Positions 37,725 to 50,430 of a stretch of 64,000 nucleotides of DNA are shown in pieces. The first letter of the stretch is position 1. Each line of letters opens with the position of its first letter. Origin of the DNA: Amphiduros pacificus (taxonomy: Eukaryota > Annelida > Polychaeta > Phyllodocida > Hesionidae); contig OX439008.1 of NCBI GenBank assembly GCA_949316495.1, positions 11,852,032-11,916,031 on the forward strand, written 5' to 3'. A program made the translations under genes and the position numbers. Below the pieces are notes generated by a model, which worked only from the letters and a program-made list of their open reading frames with translations, searched no databases and was not told the origin of the DNA.

Positions 37725-38000
37725 CTAGCACCAGTTCCTCTGTGATAATCCAAAGGTCGTGGGTTCGAACCCCAGCCGTGCCGAGATTGAACTCATGATA
37801 CAATTTCCCATATGAGGCTCGTCCCTAAAGGGTTAATCCTTTGTCCTTGTAAATCTGTGACCGGGTGTGTTGTCATGTCAAGGACCTGCAACAGGACAAT
37901 TTAGTGAGGCAGCACTATATCTGTTACAAGTAGGTCTCATCACGAAATGACTGAAATAATGTTGAAAGTGATGTAAAACTCCAAACAAACAAACAAACCA
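37725..38000 (+). mobile_element. Near full-length AAAC-tailed tRNA-derived SINE
   Basis: A tRNA-like head includes a clear B box (GGTTCGAACCCC at 37761-37772) and a weak A box (TAGCACCAGTT). The body shared with three other copies follows, and the tail is AAAC repeats. It is the reference copy for this family here. Polymerase III transcription and LINE-driven retroposition are family knowledge. Target duplications could not be defined. Confidence 0.85.
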
Positions 38001-38019
38001 CGAACAAAGTAATATGGTT

Positions 38020-38110
38020 GGGACATGGCTAAGGTGGTAAGATATTGATCTGCTATTCAGGCTGCTGAGGTTCGATCCCCATTTAGAAGGACTTAAATCA
38101 GGATGCCTGC
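38020..38110 (+). mobile_element. tRNA-like segment, probably another SINE head
   Basis: It has an A-box-like TGGCTAAGGTGG and a B-box-like GGTTCGATCCCC about 40 nt apart, at tRNA spacing. Arms do not fold into a good cloverleaf. It directly follows the AAAC-tailed SINE, so one may have inserted beside the other. Confidence 0.45.
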
Positions 38111-38556
38111 AGACATCTCAGTTATTCCGTATTTCAATTCGTGGCAAAGTTCATATCCAAAGACCACCTGACAACCACTCATAAGGAAGTCCCACGCACT
38201 GTCAAGAAAGTCCCACTATACATTTACCCTCTCAACTCTAGAAGCCAAAATATACAAATTCCTTCATCAAATGTACAACATAAGTTGATATTTGCTTTTT
38301 TGAGCCTCATGTTCATGATTATTAGTACGGAAGAGGGAAGTCCAAGGTCAGGTTGATGCATCCTGGGGTGGTGGTATGTGACATATTACCCTTACAAGTG
38401 CCCTTACCTCATTCCACTTTCAGATTTTTTTTTATAATAATTAGCTAAGAAAAATGTGATGCTTCTTCAAACTCAGCTTTTGATAATATCAAACACCAAC
38501 ATAAAGAAGAGAACAAATCAAGAAACGGGATCTCTGTTCAGGTAAACCTCCCATTA
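38111..38556. other. Noncoding stretch
   Basis: Nothing is recognised. Confidence 0.5.
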
Positions 38557-38748
38557 AGAGAGGGCAGGAGAAATATCTTGACAGTTTTATGGGATTTAAA
38601 TAGGCGTTGTCTCACATTGTATCATCAAATATCTACTCTTAACTTGTAGCGTAGAGAGGGCAGGAGAAATATCTTGACAGTTTTATGGGATTTAAATAGG
38701 CGTTGTCTCACATTGTATCATCAAATATCTACTCTTAACTTGTAGCGT
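38557..38748 (+). repeat. Perfect tandem duplication of 96 bp
   Basis: Positions 38557-38652 and 38653-38748 appear identical, starting AGAGAGGGCAGGAGAAATAT. Two copies only. It is very recent, polymorphic, or an assembly artefact. Confidence 0.9.
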
Positions 38749-41700
38749 ACACAAGGGACTATTCTGTGCATGAATTACGATTGTTATATTTATAATTTTT
38801 CAACATATCATTGTCAATTGCTTTTCAGAAATAGGGTGCTCATTTTTAAATTCCCAGAATAAAAAGGGAAATTAATTATTTCAGATACTTGCCAAAATTA
38901 TATCATATTTGGAATATATAGAGGGATATATCTTGGTTAACTGATATGCTGGTCTGGTTTTGGACCAAATACCCCGAGACTGTTTGATATTTAAGCTACT
39001 CTTCATTTGTTATCTCCTCCTGGAAGCAGAGAGCACAGCATACAAACACTTGTCAGATGTGCTCAGACTTGTAATGCTCTCTCCGAACAAAGGGGGAGAC
39101 AACAAAGCCCTCATGTGGTGATCCATATACCATAGGGGTCTGTTTCATTCACACCTCGACTCTGACCTTCCACGACCAGCCCCTTCTGTGTACGGCAGTT
39201 TGAAAAGTCAAACACACCTCTGATTTAGCCACAGGAGGGTTTTAAGTGAGAAACCTGCCGGAATGGGGATTTTATTTGTTTTTTTTAATATAAGATGGTA
39301 TCTCCTAGATATATATGGTATCACAAAGGTCATGACGATATAGCTTAAATATGTTTTCATTCTATATGGTCATATGATAATGATTTATTGACATTTTTTT
39401 TAATCGAAGAAAATCCATTCATTTAGAAACCTAAGCCAATTAGAGCTATGCAGATCATTGTTTTTTTGTAATGATGCAAATAACGATTTTAATCCTCTCC
39501 AAAGGCAGACTTGAGCAGATGATATTTCATATTAAATATGTTATCTTGTTTCTCATTGCCTGACATTTCGCACGTTATTCAAAATGGTAGTCACTCTGAG
39601 AATTCAGTGCTGTTATTTTTTTTATTTTTTTCAAAAATCATAAAAAATGGAATTTTGAGCCTAATGGAAAATAGAAGGAATCGGTCCCCTAAAAATACGA
39701 CATCCTATCTACTAATAGCTAGAACACCAAACAGTAGTTTAAGAGAGGATCAAAGTAAATATCTCATGTGACAAATACCACATTAATGACGTTGAGGTTT
39801 TTTCAAAGTAACATAAAGTGTTTATTGCATTCAAAATATATTACAGAAAACTAAAAACGTACATCATATTTTTGTCAGGAAACGATATGCAAATATTCAT
39901 ATTAGCTTTGCTGTCAATTGGGCGATATGCACGATTTAAATGCCAAATGAAATATATTGGGGTCATCGAAATATATTGCTGTGCAGCCTGGACCTCCTTT
40001 ACATCTTGGCTCAGCTCATATTTGATTGTTGGTCCTGTTATCTGAAGCCTGCATTACCTGTACGTTTTATATTCCAAGAGGAAATCTTACATATTAGCTA
40101 TATGTCAGTAAAAAAGGACATTTTTTTTAATTTTTAATTTAGAACAATTGCCCTGAACACAAAGATAAAACAATAGAATTTTTTCTCTCATAATGGAATA
40201 CAAAAGTTAAGTTATTCAAATATTCTACTGTTTTCCAAATTAGCATCATCAGATATTTTATATTGCTTATTAAGGCGTTGAATATATTCTACATGCTTAC
40301 CAGGTCAAAGTATATGACATTAATATCTAACAGGCAGAATAAGCTTATAATTTCATCACATCCAAAGTTGGGATGTGTATTTTATTGTTCATTTTAAATT
40401 AGAAACAAACTTTGGTGTTGATTAAAAGGACACGACTATTGAGTATTATGACACATGATCATCCCTCATGTTTAGATAATTATCACCATAATAAGAATAT
40501 TTCACTCATCACGATCACGAACTCATTCTTTGCAATATAATCAAGTGTGAACAAAATTTATATCTATGCCAAAGCCAAAAAAGACAATTGAATGTACATT
40601 GTTTCGGGTCAAAACTGGAACACACCACTCACCGCATCACAAACCACATGTGGTTAAAACCAATGACTCACTCAAGAAAAGGTGTCATTCTACTTATCGC
40701 ACTGTTTATTTGGTTAAGAAAGATAATACTTTGTAATTTGGGCAATAGAGACAAATACTCACGGATATATTTGCGTGTCTACTTACGCGGAGCCTCAGCC
40801 TTCAACCTCAATGTACTTTATTCTAATTCTGTGCCTTCTCGGTTTTTAAAAATAAAATGATTATCACAGATTATCATATTTCTGACATATTGTTTGAAAA
40901 TATCATTGTGAATAATAACAAGAGAAACAAGCCAGAATGACTATGTGTTTTATGTGTTTATCCCTAAAGAGAAACTTATTGGCTTGGAAGGGGCCTAGCG
41001 GGAAACGAAATCTAGTCAATCCAGAGATTACTAAAATGAATGTGTTTGCATGCAAACAAAACAGAAATTAGAAAAGCAAAACAACAAATTTAATGAACAG
41101 CAGAATAAGTAAACATCCTCAGTCAGGGCATGCACCTGTGCATGACCTGGTGATTAGTTAAGGCTAGAGGAGAAATAAATATATGTTTAAACCAAGTAAA
41201 CAATCATTGCAAAAATATTTGGAAGTTGAATAAAAATACATTTTATCGAAATTTCTTTCTTAAACAAAGGCAAAGTTGTTCCTATTTTGTCTTGAAAATG
41301 TAACTTCCTCTAATATAGCTCAGGTGCTAAGTCATTGATCAGATCTTTGCTGTTGTTACCAGATTTTAACTTAACCAACCTAAATGTAAGAATCTTTGTT
41401 GTTTACAAGCAATAAGATGGCTTGTTTTGAACTGTCTGCTTTGTGTACTCTTTTTCTTTGTTTTCATGAAATAGAAATAAATTCATATGTAATAGTGCCT
41501 GCACAAATTATTATTTATTCCATTATATCAGACTCTACAGTGGCACCAATTGCTTAAACCTTTTTTGACCACAGAAAAAGAAAAAGATGACTCACAACCC
41601 ACAGGAGAGGACTACACTTTCCCCACGACTATACCCTTCACAAAGTAACACAGATAGTTTTTGAGACCCAATGCCAACAGGTGGGTAACCCATCAATGTT

Positions 41701-43440
41701 TAGAAAATATACAAAACGGATCCCTACAACTAAAATAGTTTTGTGGGAAACTTACTTTCTGGGGCAGCGGTAAACTTCAAAGACGTAGCTTGTGGGAGAA
41801 AAAAATGACAAAATGGTGCTGAAGTCACCACTGCCAGGATTTAGTGTAGCCTCCTATAATGTTAGCTACGTTGACAAATAGCCAGGTAGAGTCTAGTGTA
41901 TTAGCCTCCATGAGAATGTATAATTATTTCACACTATAATAGAACAAATTCCTGACAGGTGACGAAACCTAAACATCCTATGCTTTGGTCAGTATCCTTC
42001 ACTTTGGACCCCAAATTGTGAAATTAGAAAAGCTTTGAAATTCTATTAATTCTTTTGTACAAATAGTATGTATCTTAGTTTATTATCGTGTTTTGACTGC
42101 AGTTGACTATACCACTTGCCATAGACTCCTTGACTCATTTCTGTCCTGTTAGGATGGCTGAACAGTATAGCCAGAATCTCCTTTATACCATAAGATAAAG
42201 GATCTATGATATCTCAAAATATTTGTTGTTTCCAATTCAACATTGTCAAATGAGAATTTTTCATGGTAACAAATTGGATATATTCAGATTGTCACCGAGG
42301 GCTTAATAATGATTAATCTATCATTATATATCTTATAGTTGAGAAGCATGAGGGGACAATTCATTGAGATATAATACGATAGACATAGTGTTATATTGCC
42401 AGTGTTCTTTATAGGAGTTGTGAATTACACAATGTTTTTATTATAAATGAGAAACCACAGAACAATGTGATACAGCCCTATTTACTTCAGTGTGAATTCA
42501 CTTCGCACAATGTATGGCTAGAATTATGTTTCCTAATATCTTCAGTGGTGTGTGTTTTCAGCTGAATCTTGTCTAAATAACTAGGCTCTTAGAGATTATC
42601 TTTTTTTATTTTTCTTACATTCATCCTCCATTCTTCATCTACCATCGGTGTTTTCTTTCAGAATCTAAAACTAATTACAGAAAGTTTCAGGACTTGCAGA
42701 AATAGATATTCGCCTATGGTTATTGAAAGCAACCATTCTTTGAACAACATACTTTCTGCCTGTGCAATCAAGATCCCTAAATATAATTAGAACCGATATG
42801 AAAGTTTTTACAAAAAATATACCTTACTAATAATTATGATTCTGAAATAATTCAATTTATTGTCAGTTGACTGATTTTCCCTTAATTATATGGAATTATT
42901 TGAAAAGCCTCAAGTACATCAATCAGAATAATATTCAACTTCCCAAATTAAAATAAACTACTTTGTGATTTAAAGTGTACTGTCATGGATAGAATTACGA
43001 TTATCTGTATGAAAATCTGTTGTAAAAATGGTCCAATTAGAAACTCTATCCTATTTCTGTGCACATAATTCTATGCACATATTGCTATTTTAACATTTCA
43101 AGAGACTCTATGATATTCTGACTTCTGACTTCTGACTAGTGAATGACAACCTGAATTAGATACCTTACCTTACTTTAAAACATATCCTCTATTGCCTTTT
43201 ATGATCACGATTTCCTTACAAGATCCCTGCTAGAAAAATCTTCGAAATGATTGAATTTTTTTTCCACATCATCAGCCTATTCACAATAATAATAAAATGG
43301 AAATAAATCATCATATTTCTTTGAATAGTTCAGAGGTAACATATCAATGGAAGTTTTGCAATAAGTGAATGGAATGAGACCAAAGTAATGTTGACAATGA
43401 TAAGTATAAAATCAGTAATTTTATTGATATTATTCGGTTG
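38749..43440. other. AT-rich noncoding stretch, 4.7 kb
   Basis: No exon, RNA gene, SINE or DNA transposon was recognised on either strand. Open frames (for example 39538-39771 and 40588-40860) are short and without motifs. The only repetition is TTCTGACTTCTGACTTCTGAC-like short tandem sequence near 43120. Confidence 0.5.
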
Positions 43441-43498
43441 AACAGGCACGGTCGAACAGGTTCAGTTTAACAGGTACGGTCAAATAGGTGTTGGTTGA
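43441..43498 (+). repeat. Short degenerate repeat of AACAGGTACGGTC
   Basis: About three to four diverged copies of a 12-15-bp motif (GAACAGGCACGGTC, GAACAGGTTCAG, AACAGGTACGGTC) lead into the CT-rich array. Confidence 0.6.
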
Positions 43499-43504
43499 AA
43501 AGAG

Positions 43505-44230
43505 GAATAATCTCTCTCATTCTCTCACGCCTCTCTCTCATTCTCTCACGCCTCTCTCTCATTCTCTCACGCCTCTCTCTCATTCTCTCACGCCTCTCTC
43601 TCATTCTCTCACGCCTCTCTCTCATTCTCTCACGCCTCTCTCTCATTCTCTCATGCCTCTCTCTCATTCTCTCACGCCTCTCTCTCATTCTCTCACGCCT
43701 CTCTCTCTCATTCTCTCACGCCTCTCTCTCTCATTCTCCTAAGCCTCTCTCATTCTCCCAAGCCTCTCTCATTCTCCCAAACCTCTCTCATTCTCTCATG
43801 CCTCTCTCATTCTCCATAGCCTCTCTCATTCTCCCAAACCTCTCTCATTCTCCCAAGCCTCTCTCATTCTCTCATGCCTCTCTCATTCTCTCATTCTCTC
43901 ATGCCTCTCTCTCTCCCAAGCCTCTCTCACTCTCCCAAGCCTCTCTCATTCTCCTAAGCCTCTCTCATTCTCCTAAGCCTCTCTCATTCTCCCAAGCCTC
44001 TCTCATTCTCTCATTCCTCTCTCATTCTCCCAAGCCTCTCTCATTCTCTCACGCCTCTCTCATTCTCTCATTCTCTCATGCCTCTCTCATTCTCCCAAAC
44101 CTCTCTCCCTCATTCTCTTAAACCTCTCTCCCTCATTCTCCCAAGCCTCTCTATCTCATTCTCCCAAGCCCCTCTCATTCTATCATGCCTCTCTCATCCT
44201 CTCATGCATCTCCCTTGTTCTCTCAATCCT
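43505..44230. repeat. CT-rich minisatellite, 21-bp core
   Basis: The left part is near-perfect 21-bp units (CTCTCTCTCATTCTCTCACG plus C). From about 43735 it decays into 12-17-bp variants (CCTCTCTCATTCTCCCAAG). The strand is almost pure pyrimidine, so it could form triplex DNA. The long open frames on both strands (LSLILSR, RERRERM) are repeat translations. Confidence 0.95.
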
Positions 44231-45546
44231 GTTTTTCAGTTTCGAATTCAGGCGATGATTTGATGAACTCTTATGATGCTGCATATTTAAAATATTCAAA
44301 GTCAGGTTTATCTCGCTCCATAAAGTGAACATTCTTCAGAAACACTAAGGTAAAATTGCCTGATACAAACATTACATGCACTTATCTTAATAGTTAATTC
44401 AGACTGCCCCGAACAAAACCCTGCAGATCTCAGTAATTATGAATATTCAGTATCAATTTGTTGAACAGGTTTATTTTATAAAGACATTTCTTCTGTTCAG
44501 TCTTGAATTTCTTAAGATGAAATTCTATATTTACACCTGTCTGACATGTTTCCTGTCTAAACTCTATCTCTTCGATCTGTTTTAAAACAAATTAGGTATT
44601 CTTGTCGGACACTAAATAGACTACCTATTTAATAGAAAAGAAAGAATCTAGCTAAATTGAGAATTTCAAAAGTGTAGATAAAGATCTTTGTACCATTTTG
44701 CTTACACATCTTCAACTTACTGTAGAGAAAGTGTTTTAAAGTCATTGTGCCAGATTTGACAGCAAAGTCAAACTGAAATTACTGATTATCAATATAGCTC
44801 TATTTTTCTGAAGTCCTTCTGTCAATTATTTGTTGTTATGTCTGGACTTCAAGAAAGTACTGTTGTCAAAATGAGTTAAAGATGTCCACTTGATTTGAAA
44901 TGAAACATTTGACACCTTGTTATACGACATGAAATGAGAATTATATTTTGATGTGAGTCAAATTTACTGCGATTTCATCCGTCAATTTGGAGATTATTTG
45001 TATGGATACACTCACACGCGTATGTCGTTGTGGTTGGATATGGAAAAAACGATTTTCGAAATCTAATTAGGGCGTTTTTAACAAGGGTAAAGTGTACACC
45101 CAGATTCTTCAAAGGAAACTCCTTAGAATACATGGAAAATCAGATTCGGACTCCACAGATCCATAACTTTGCTGTCTCTCCTGACTGATAGTTAGTCATG
45201 CGATGATATCTCGCGATACTATACGAGTGTTTAGATGTTATATTTACTGGAGACATCTGGAGTATAATTGAAGCTTCGTGTCTGGGTAAACGTGCAGACA
45301 GACAGGTGGTATGTCATACGAGAGGCAGATGCCTATGAAGCTCAGGGCATTGACTCCAAGCCAAACTTGATCTCCATGTATTTGTGATTCAAGTTTTCAT
45401 TTAACTTGCCTGTCTACAAAAAAAGTCTAATTGAACGTGGCTCAATTGGTAAGAATTCTGTCTCACATATTGAAGATGCTCAAGAGAAGTGGATATCTGA
45501 TACTGAGTAGATGATTCATATACCAACTAGTGCTCCATAGTGCTCC
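44231..45546. other. AT-rich noncoding stretch
   Basis: Nothing is recognised beyond a weak A-box-like TGGCTCAATTGGTAAG at about 45439. Confidence 0.5.

Positions 45547-45611
<65 letters not shown>
45547..45611. repeat. (TA)n microsatellite
   Basis: TA repeats with one TTT interruption, about 65 bp. Confidence 0.95.
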
Positions 45612-45614
<3 letters not shown>

Positions 45615-45764
45615 CAAACACGTACCAAAAGGATGAAGATGTATGCCACTCAAGCGATATGGTTTGGTATGGCTTTCTTGTCTATTTTATTCTATTTATT
45701 TTTTTTTGGCTTTTAAATCATAGACAGTTATGTTCATAGCGAATTTCAACAAAGTAGTGTCTCT

Positions 45765-46720
45765 GGAACAGGTGGTGGAATTTGGTCAGATTTTTTCATC
45801 TTCCCAACTACTCATGCTAGCTACGGAGTTCTGTTAGTAATATAGTTTTTTTCAATGTCTGCTGCATAAAGGCCAGCAAGAAGGCCGTTTCCCTTGTTTA
45901 AGATATATGTCACAATGGTATGTGTTACATGTATGGTTTCAGCTGTCTTATCATCTAGACATTGTCTCATAACTGATATGTTTCTGATATCCTAGTTTTT
46001 CTTCTTGTATATTTTCCGAAGTTGGGCTTTATATACTTATCGCCTATCTTCAATGTCAAGTCTAACAGTAGGTACATATCTCATGTTAGCATAACGTAAT
46101 AGTATTCTGAGATAGTATTCTAACTATCAGCTTCTCTCTCTTTCCATTATAACCTCATTTATACAATTTTCAAGATAAAGTATTGAAGTGTCTGTCCCTG
46201 TCCATTCTATATATATATATCTACATTTCATCTGCAGAGATATAGCTTAGTACCTTCTTTGCACTTATACCAGTATGTTGGGGCATGTAAACAATAACAA
46301 GATAGTCACAAGGACAGATGTTTGAAGGGCCTCTTTCCTGATGGTAAAGGTACACTTTTGTGCACCCACTTTGATACAGTTCCCTGCTTATTTGGCAAGA
46401 CTTTGTCAAATTAATAGCATTACCATTAACTTTGCACCTGGTCTCAGATCTGGAGCACAGTATCTGATGATCAATAGTTTAAAATGCTGTTCGGATATCA
46501 AGTATCAGTAGTAATGTTGACTTCCTGTTGTCTAAGTCTTGCATGTTGTTATTTCTGTCTCAAGTAGTGCTGTTTCAGTATTGTGATATTTCTTGTATAC
46601 AGATTGAAGATTGTCAATAAGAACATTAAGTTAAAGATGAGAGACCAGCTGGTTTACCGCAGATCCTTCATTAGTGTTTTTATCCTTCATTTATGTTCAG
46701 ATCAGAATGCATTTTCCAAG
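45765..46720 (-). pseudogene. Decayed CR1/L2-type LINE reverse transcriptase
   Basis: The minus strand shows reverse-transcriptase blocks in the right order but scattered over frames. First come AVNQLVSHL and QSVYKKYHNTETALL (family form: QSAYRKHHSTETALL). Next is a LDNRKSTLL block, then LDIRTAF followed by a stop and TIDHQILCS (family form: LDLSAAFDTIDHQILL). Next is an ADD-box region (HTGISAK ... ADEM), then DDKTAETI and NKGNGLLAGL (family form: LDYCNGLLAGLP), then a KSDQIPP echo of KYDHITPIL. An in-frame stop in the catalytic block, several frameshifts and loss of the intact YADD motif show it is dead. No endonuclease domain or 3' tail was found. The CR1/L2/Jockey group is the best fit. 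Confidence 0.75.
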
Positions 46721-49700
46721 AAATACAGTGTGTACTGTTGTAATAAATTTTATTTTGGGGAGTGACTTGATTGCAGTGTTGTATGATTCATTTTTATGTC
46801 ACAACTTTCTTTTCAACCACTTTACAAAAATATAAACATTTTTGCAATGTTAATGCCAGATTATTATTTAAACTGAATGCATTAATGTCGATGTTATCAT
46901 AGTTGATTACCAAATGCCCAAACACTTGATTTAAGGGTATAGATGCAGTGATCGGTTGTAGTCGGTTGTACAGATCTCTCGGGGCTTGCCAGCATGATTG
47001 TTATAAGGAGTCCAAATGCTTGTATGCGAAGCTATCAATAGTTGTAATCGTGACAAAACAGAACTCAACTTTAGAGCATATCACACGTGCGTGCATACAA
47101 CAGACAGTTCTTTGGATCTGATGAGACAAACAGTCTATAGTTAGGGTATATTAGTAAAGGTAGTTTTCACAACATAAGAGCAAACTGTGACGATAGTCAC
47201 CATATCAGCGGTCGCAATTCTGCCACATTCAGTTTCCCGAGCAAAGAAACCGATGAGATTATCCGCCCCAACCTACACACATAGTCATTTAAGACCACAC
47301 GTCGAGATTATCCGCCGCCACCTACACACATAGTCATTTAAGACCACACGTCGAGCGAATCCAATGTGTCACTCCTCTTTGGCATGACTTCTTCTTTCCC
47401 AAGCAAAAGAGATGTATGGGTCAGTTCATCAAGGATTGTTTGCTTGTCTTCCTTAACGGCGAGAGTTTCATGCTCGCATTACAATCTTGGAGTTCGCCCA
47501 TACTCAGATTATTTGTCTCTTATCCATCCCCTACTTTTGTCCAAACCCAAACAGAATGTCTTTTTATATATGATTGTCGTCTATTTATATTTACATTCCA
47601 TTAACTTTATTAAATGGAATAAAAAAAAACATTGAAATATTTCTTTTTGAGAAATCTATAGTTCTCTTTTCCTACCATCATTTAAAATAAAACTTACTTC
47701 ACCCAATAAAATGGTTAATAATATAAACAGAAACATTATATCCGATACAGATTTGTGTTGAAGTTTAAAGGTGTACCAACAATTAATGCCAATGTGAGAG
47801 AAATTGTAGTAATGACATATGCAATGTCATACGCTTATTTAAATAATTTCTTTGTGAAAGATAATGTTGATAACATTATTGAAAATTTGTTGTGTAATTT
47901 GTCTGCAACAGTAGAGTATATATTATTTTAAAGAGGTCTTTCTTCATACCTCATCCAAAGAAGGTTCTCCTCATTAGCATTGAGCTCGATACTAATCCAG
48001 GGGGAGGGACCCATTCCTAACAGTCAACTACTGTCATATATATAATTATGGTCTAAACTTGGGTGTTTATTCATGTTAAGTAATCTGTTAAGCTAAACAA
48101 CCAAACTGTTACATGAAAAGAATTTCAGTAAACGTATGTCATTAAGGTCTAAATGTTTATTGTTTATTTATTCATAACAAGGAATTGCTTAAGCCCAGCA
48201 ATTGTCAAATGTGACTAAGGATATAACTCTGGTTGCTTGTAATAATTGTTGACTGATAATTTTGGAATCTTTGCATTTTACAAATGTGACAATCACAAAA
48301 CATGTACCCTCATGAGTCCTGTTATATAGATAGCAACATAAGCCACATTTACACAGAAAAAATGGCTGTCAGTGTTACTAGATGGATCAAAGAATATCCT
48401 CCTACGCTGACTACAGAGACCAAAGTGAATGTGCTTGCTCAGGAGATATGGGGCAAAATTATTCATCCAGAAATATACCTCATCTTTCATCATCCTAATT
48501 CTTCTGAAGTAAACCTTGGCATTATGCTTTAAAATGCATGTATCTCAGCGGAACTTTTCTATTTATATTACTTTTTTTCTAATGATATAATTTATTAAGC
48601 ATCGTTAATGTTATGAAAATATTTTAGTAAGGGTATGATATATACTATTTGTATATTAGCACCTTACATAGGCAAAAAGATTCGATACTTTTTATTTTGA
48701 ATATTGCTTAAATAATGTATACATACCTAAACTCTGGCAGAGTCAAGTGTCAAGAAACTTCGTGAAAACGTAAAAGCATTATGTCAAAGCCAAACGGCAT
48801 GTACATGTCCAAACTATATCTGCTTATTTTACAGTGATGATTTTAGTAGATATTTATGTTTACAGTGGGAAATGGCAAAGTGATTTGAAAAGCTAAGAGA
48901 GTACATAATTATTTTGATCAATGTAAGTAAGGTCAATCCAGCATGACTTCACATGCGACTGAACGGATGAAAGCCAAATTGCAATCAAGGCCAAGAAAAT
49001 GTTTAAACTCTGGTTTAAAATTAAGATTTTCATTATTAAATTGTGGTTATTACTGTATCACCATCACCCAGTCAATCGTTTAAAACGTTCCCTGTCCTGA
49101 TTTTGATTGAAATCTGCCAAGATATTTGCCCCTGTGAAAAGAACATGTAAAGGCCTGAAATCATGCTAGAAAATATTCTTTGGAGAAGATTCAGAGATGA
49201 CTAGGGTATTATCATACTTTCTTACAAATGCTATGAACGAGCGTACAGCATGGAGGATGGCTTTAATAATTGGGGGGTCCGCTGCACACTTAATACTATT
49301 TTTCATTTCTGTTTGAACAAAAAATGAATTTCATAAAAAACTTTTAGATTTTAAAGAAATTTTTAACATTTACAATAATGCTTTGTTTTCTTAGTTTTGT
49401 ATCTGTGCTATTCATTTGATTTCAAGATAATAAATTCGAATTGTTGAATTAGTAGTAAATGATGCAAAGGTTGCCAAATATAAAGGACACATTACATAGT
49501 TATCAAACTAACAGTAAATGAACCCAATAAATTCAATAATACAAAAAAACCCTTGAATGATTAGTTCTTTATTATCGGTCACTGAGGCAATATTCCACAT
49601 CAATCTGTCTATGCTTTTACCATGATACATGCCAGGTCTAGATGATTGTAAATGTAAACATTATTGAAACGACCAAAATATAATCCCATATATTGTTTCA

Positions 49701-49730
49701 TGCACAATGCAAAATTACTTGTTGGTTTGC
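46721..49730. other. Noncoding stretch with one small tandem duplication
   Basis: Apart from the 49-bp duplication at 47255-47353, nothing is recognised. The overlapping frames at 47366-47635 and 48293-48532 show no family motifs. Confidence 0.5.
47255..47353 (+). repeat. 49-bp tandem duplication
   Basis: Two copies begin GAGATTATCCGCC and end ACCACACGTC, differing by one or two bases (CCCCAACC against CCGCCACC). Confidence 0.9.
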
Positions 49731-49820
49731 AATTTGTCAATATCTGTAAAGAAATTTGTCAATATCTGTAAAGAAATTTGTCAATATCTGTAAAGAAATT
49801 TGTCAATATCTGTAAAGAAA
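49731..49820 (+). repeat. 22-bp tandem repeat, four copies
   Basis: Unit AATTTGTCAATATCTGTAAA followed by GA, repeated four times almost without change. Confidence 0.95.
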
Positions 49821-50380
49821 TATAACCTCAATTCTAGTATGTGTTCTATGATTTCCAAGCTTATGGAAGTTGATATGAGTTTTTATGGTATTTTATGATA
49901 TTTATTAACACCTGTATCCATTACACAATGATGCTTATGTCCTATGTATCTAGGTACCAATGTTTCATCTACATTTCCAAGAGCGGATATTGTATTTTCT
50001 TTCCATATCAAGTAATTTTATAAATGCCCAGAACTCCTCAAAGAAATTTTATTTCTGGAGAATTAATTGTCAATTATTCCACAAAAACTTTACTGTTATA
50101 GGAATATCAAACATGTGAGGTACCATTATAATTTTACTCTGTTAAATACAAATTTTGCGGTATATTTTGAATTGAGCAGAATGATGACTAGACACGTAGT
50201 CATAGTTTATCAATCATAGTTTCTCACGCAATACATTCTATTGGAATATTTTCTTTTAAAATGAAATAAAATGTACTTGTTTTTCACTTTGAAGATAAAG
50301 TATCCCCAGTCTTGCGTGCTCCAAAAATATGATAATATAGTTTTGTACCAATTTTGATACTTTAATGTTAAAATATATAT
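49821..50380. other. AT-rich noncoding stretch
   Basis: Nothing is recognised. Confidence 0.5.
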
Positions 50381-50430
50381 TACATGTGCGTGTGCGTACG
50401 TATATGCACGTGCGTACATATGCGTATGCA
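50381..50430. other. 50-nt strictly alternating pyrimidine/purine run with CpGs
   Basis: Every step from 50381 to 50430 alternates pyrimidine and purine (TACATGTGCGTGTGCGTACG and onward), with about seven CG steps. It is not a simple dinucleotide repeat. Such sequence readily adopts left-handed Z-DNA. Confidence 0.8.

Noticed and set aside
43467-44263. Open frames up to 208 codons on both strands (LSLILSR and RERRERM repeats)
   Set aside because: They are produced by the CT-rich minisatellite in every frame; not a protein.
45435-45510. tRNA-like A box TGGCTCAATTGGTAAG
   Set aside because: No B box at the right distance and no stems.
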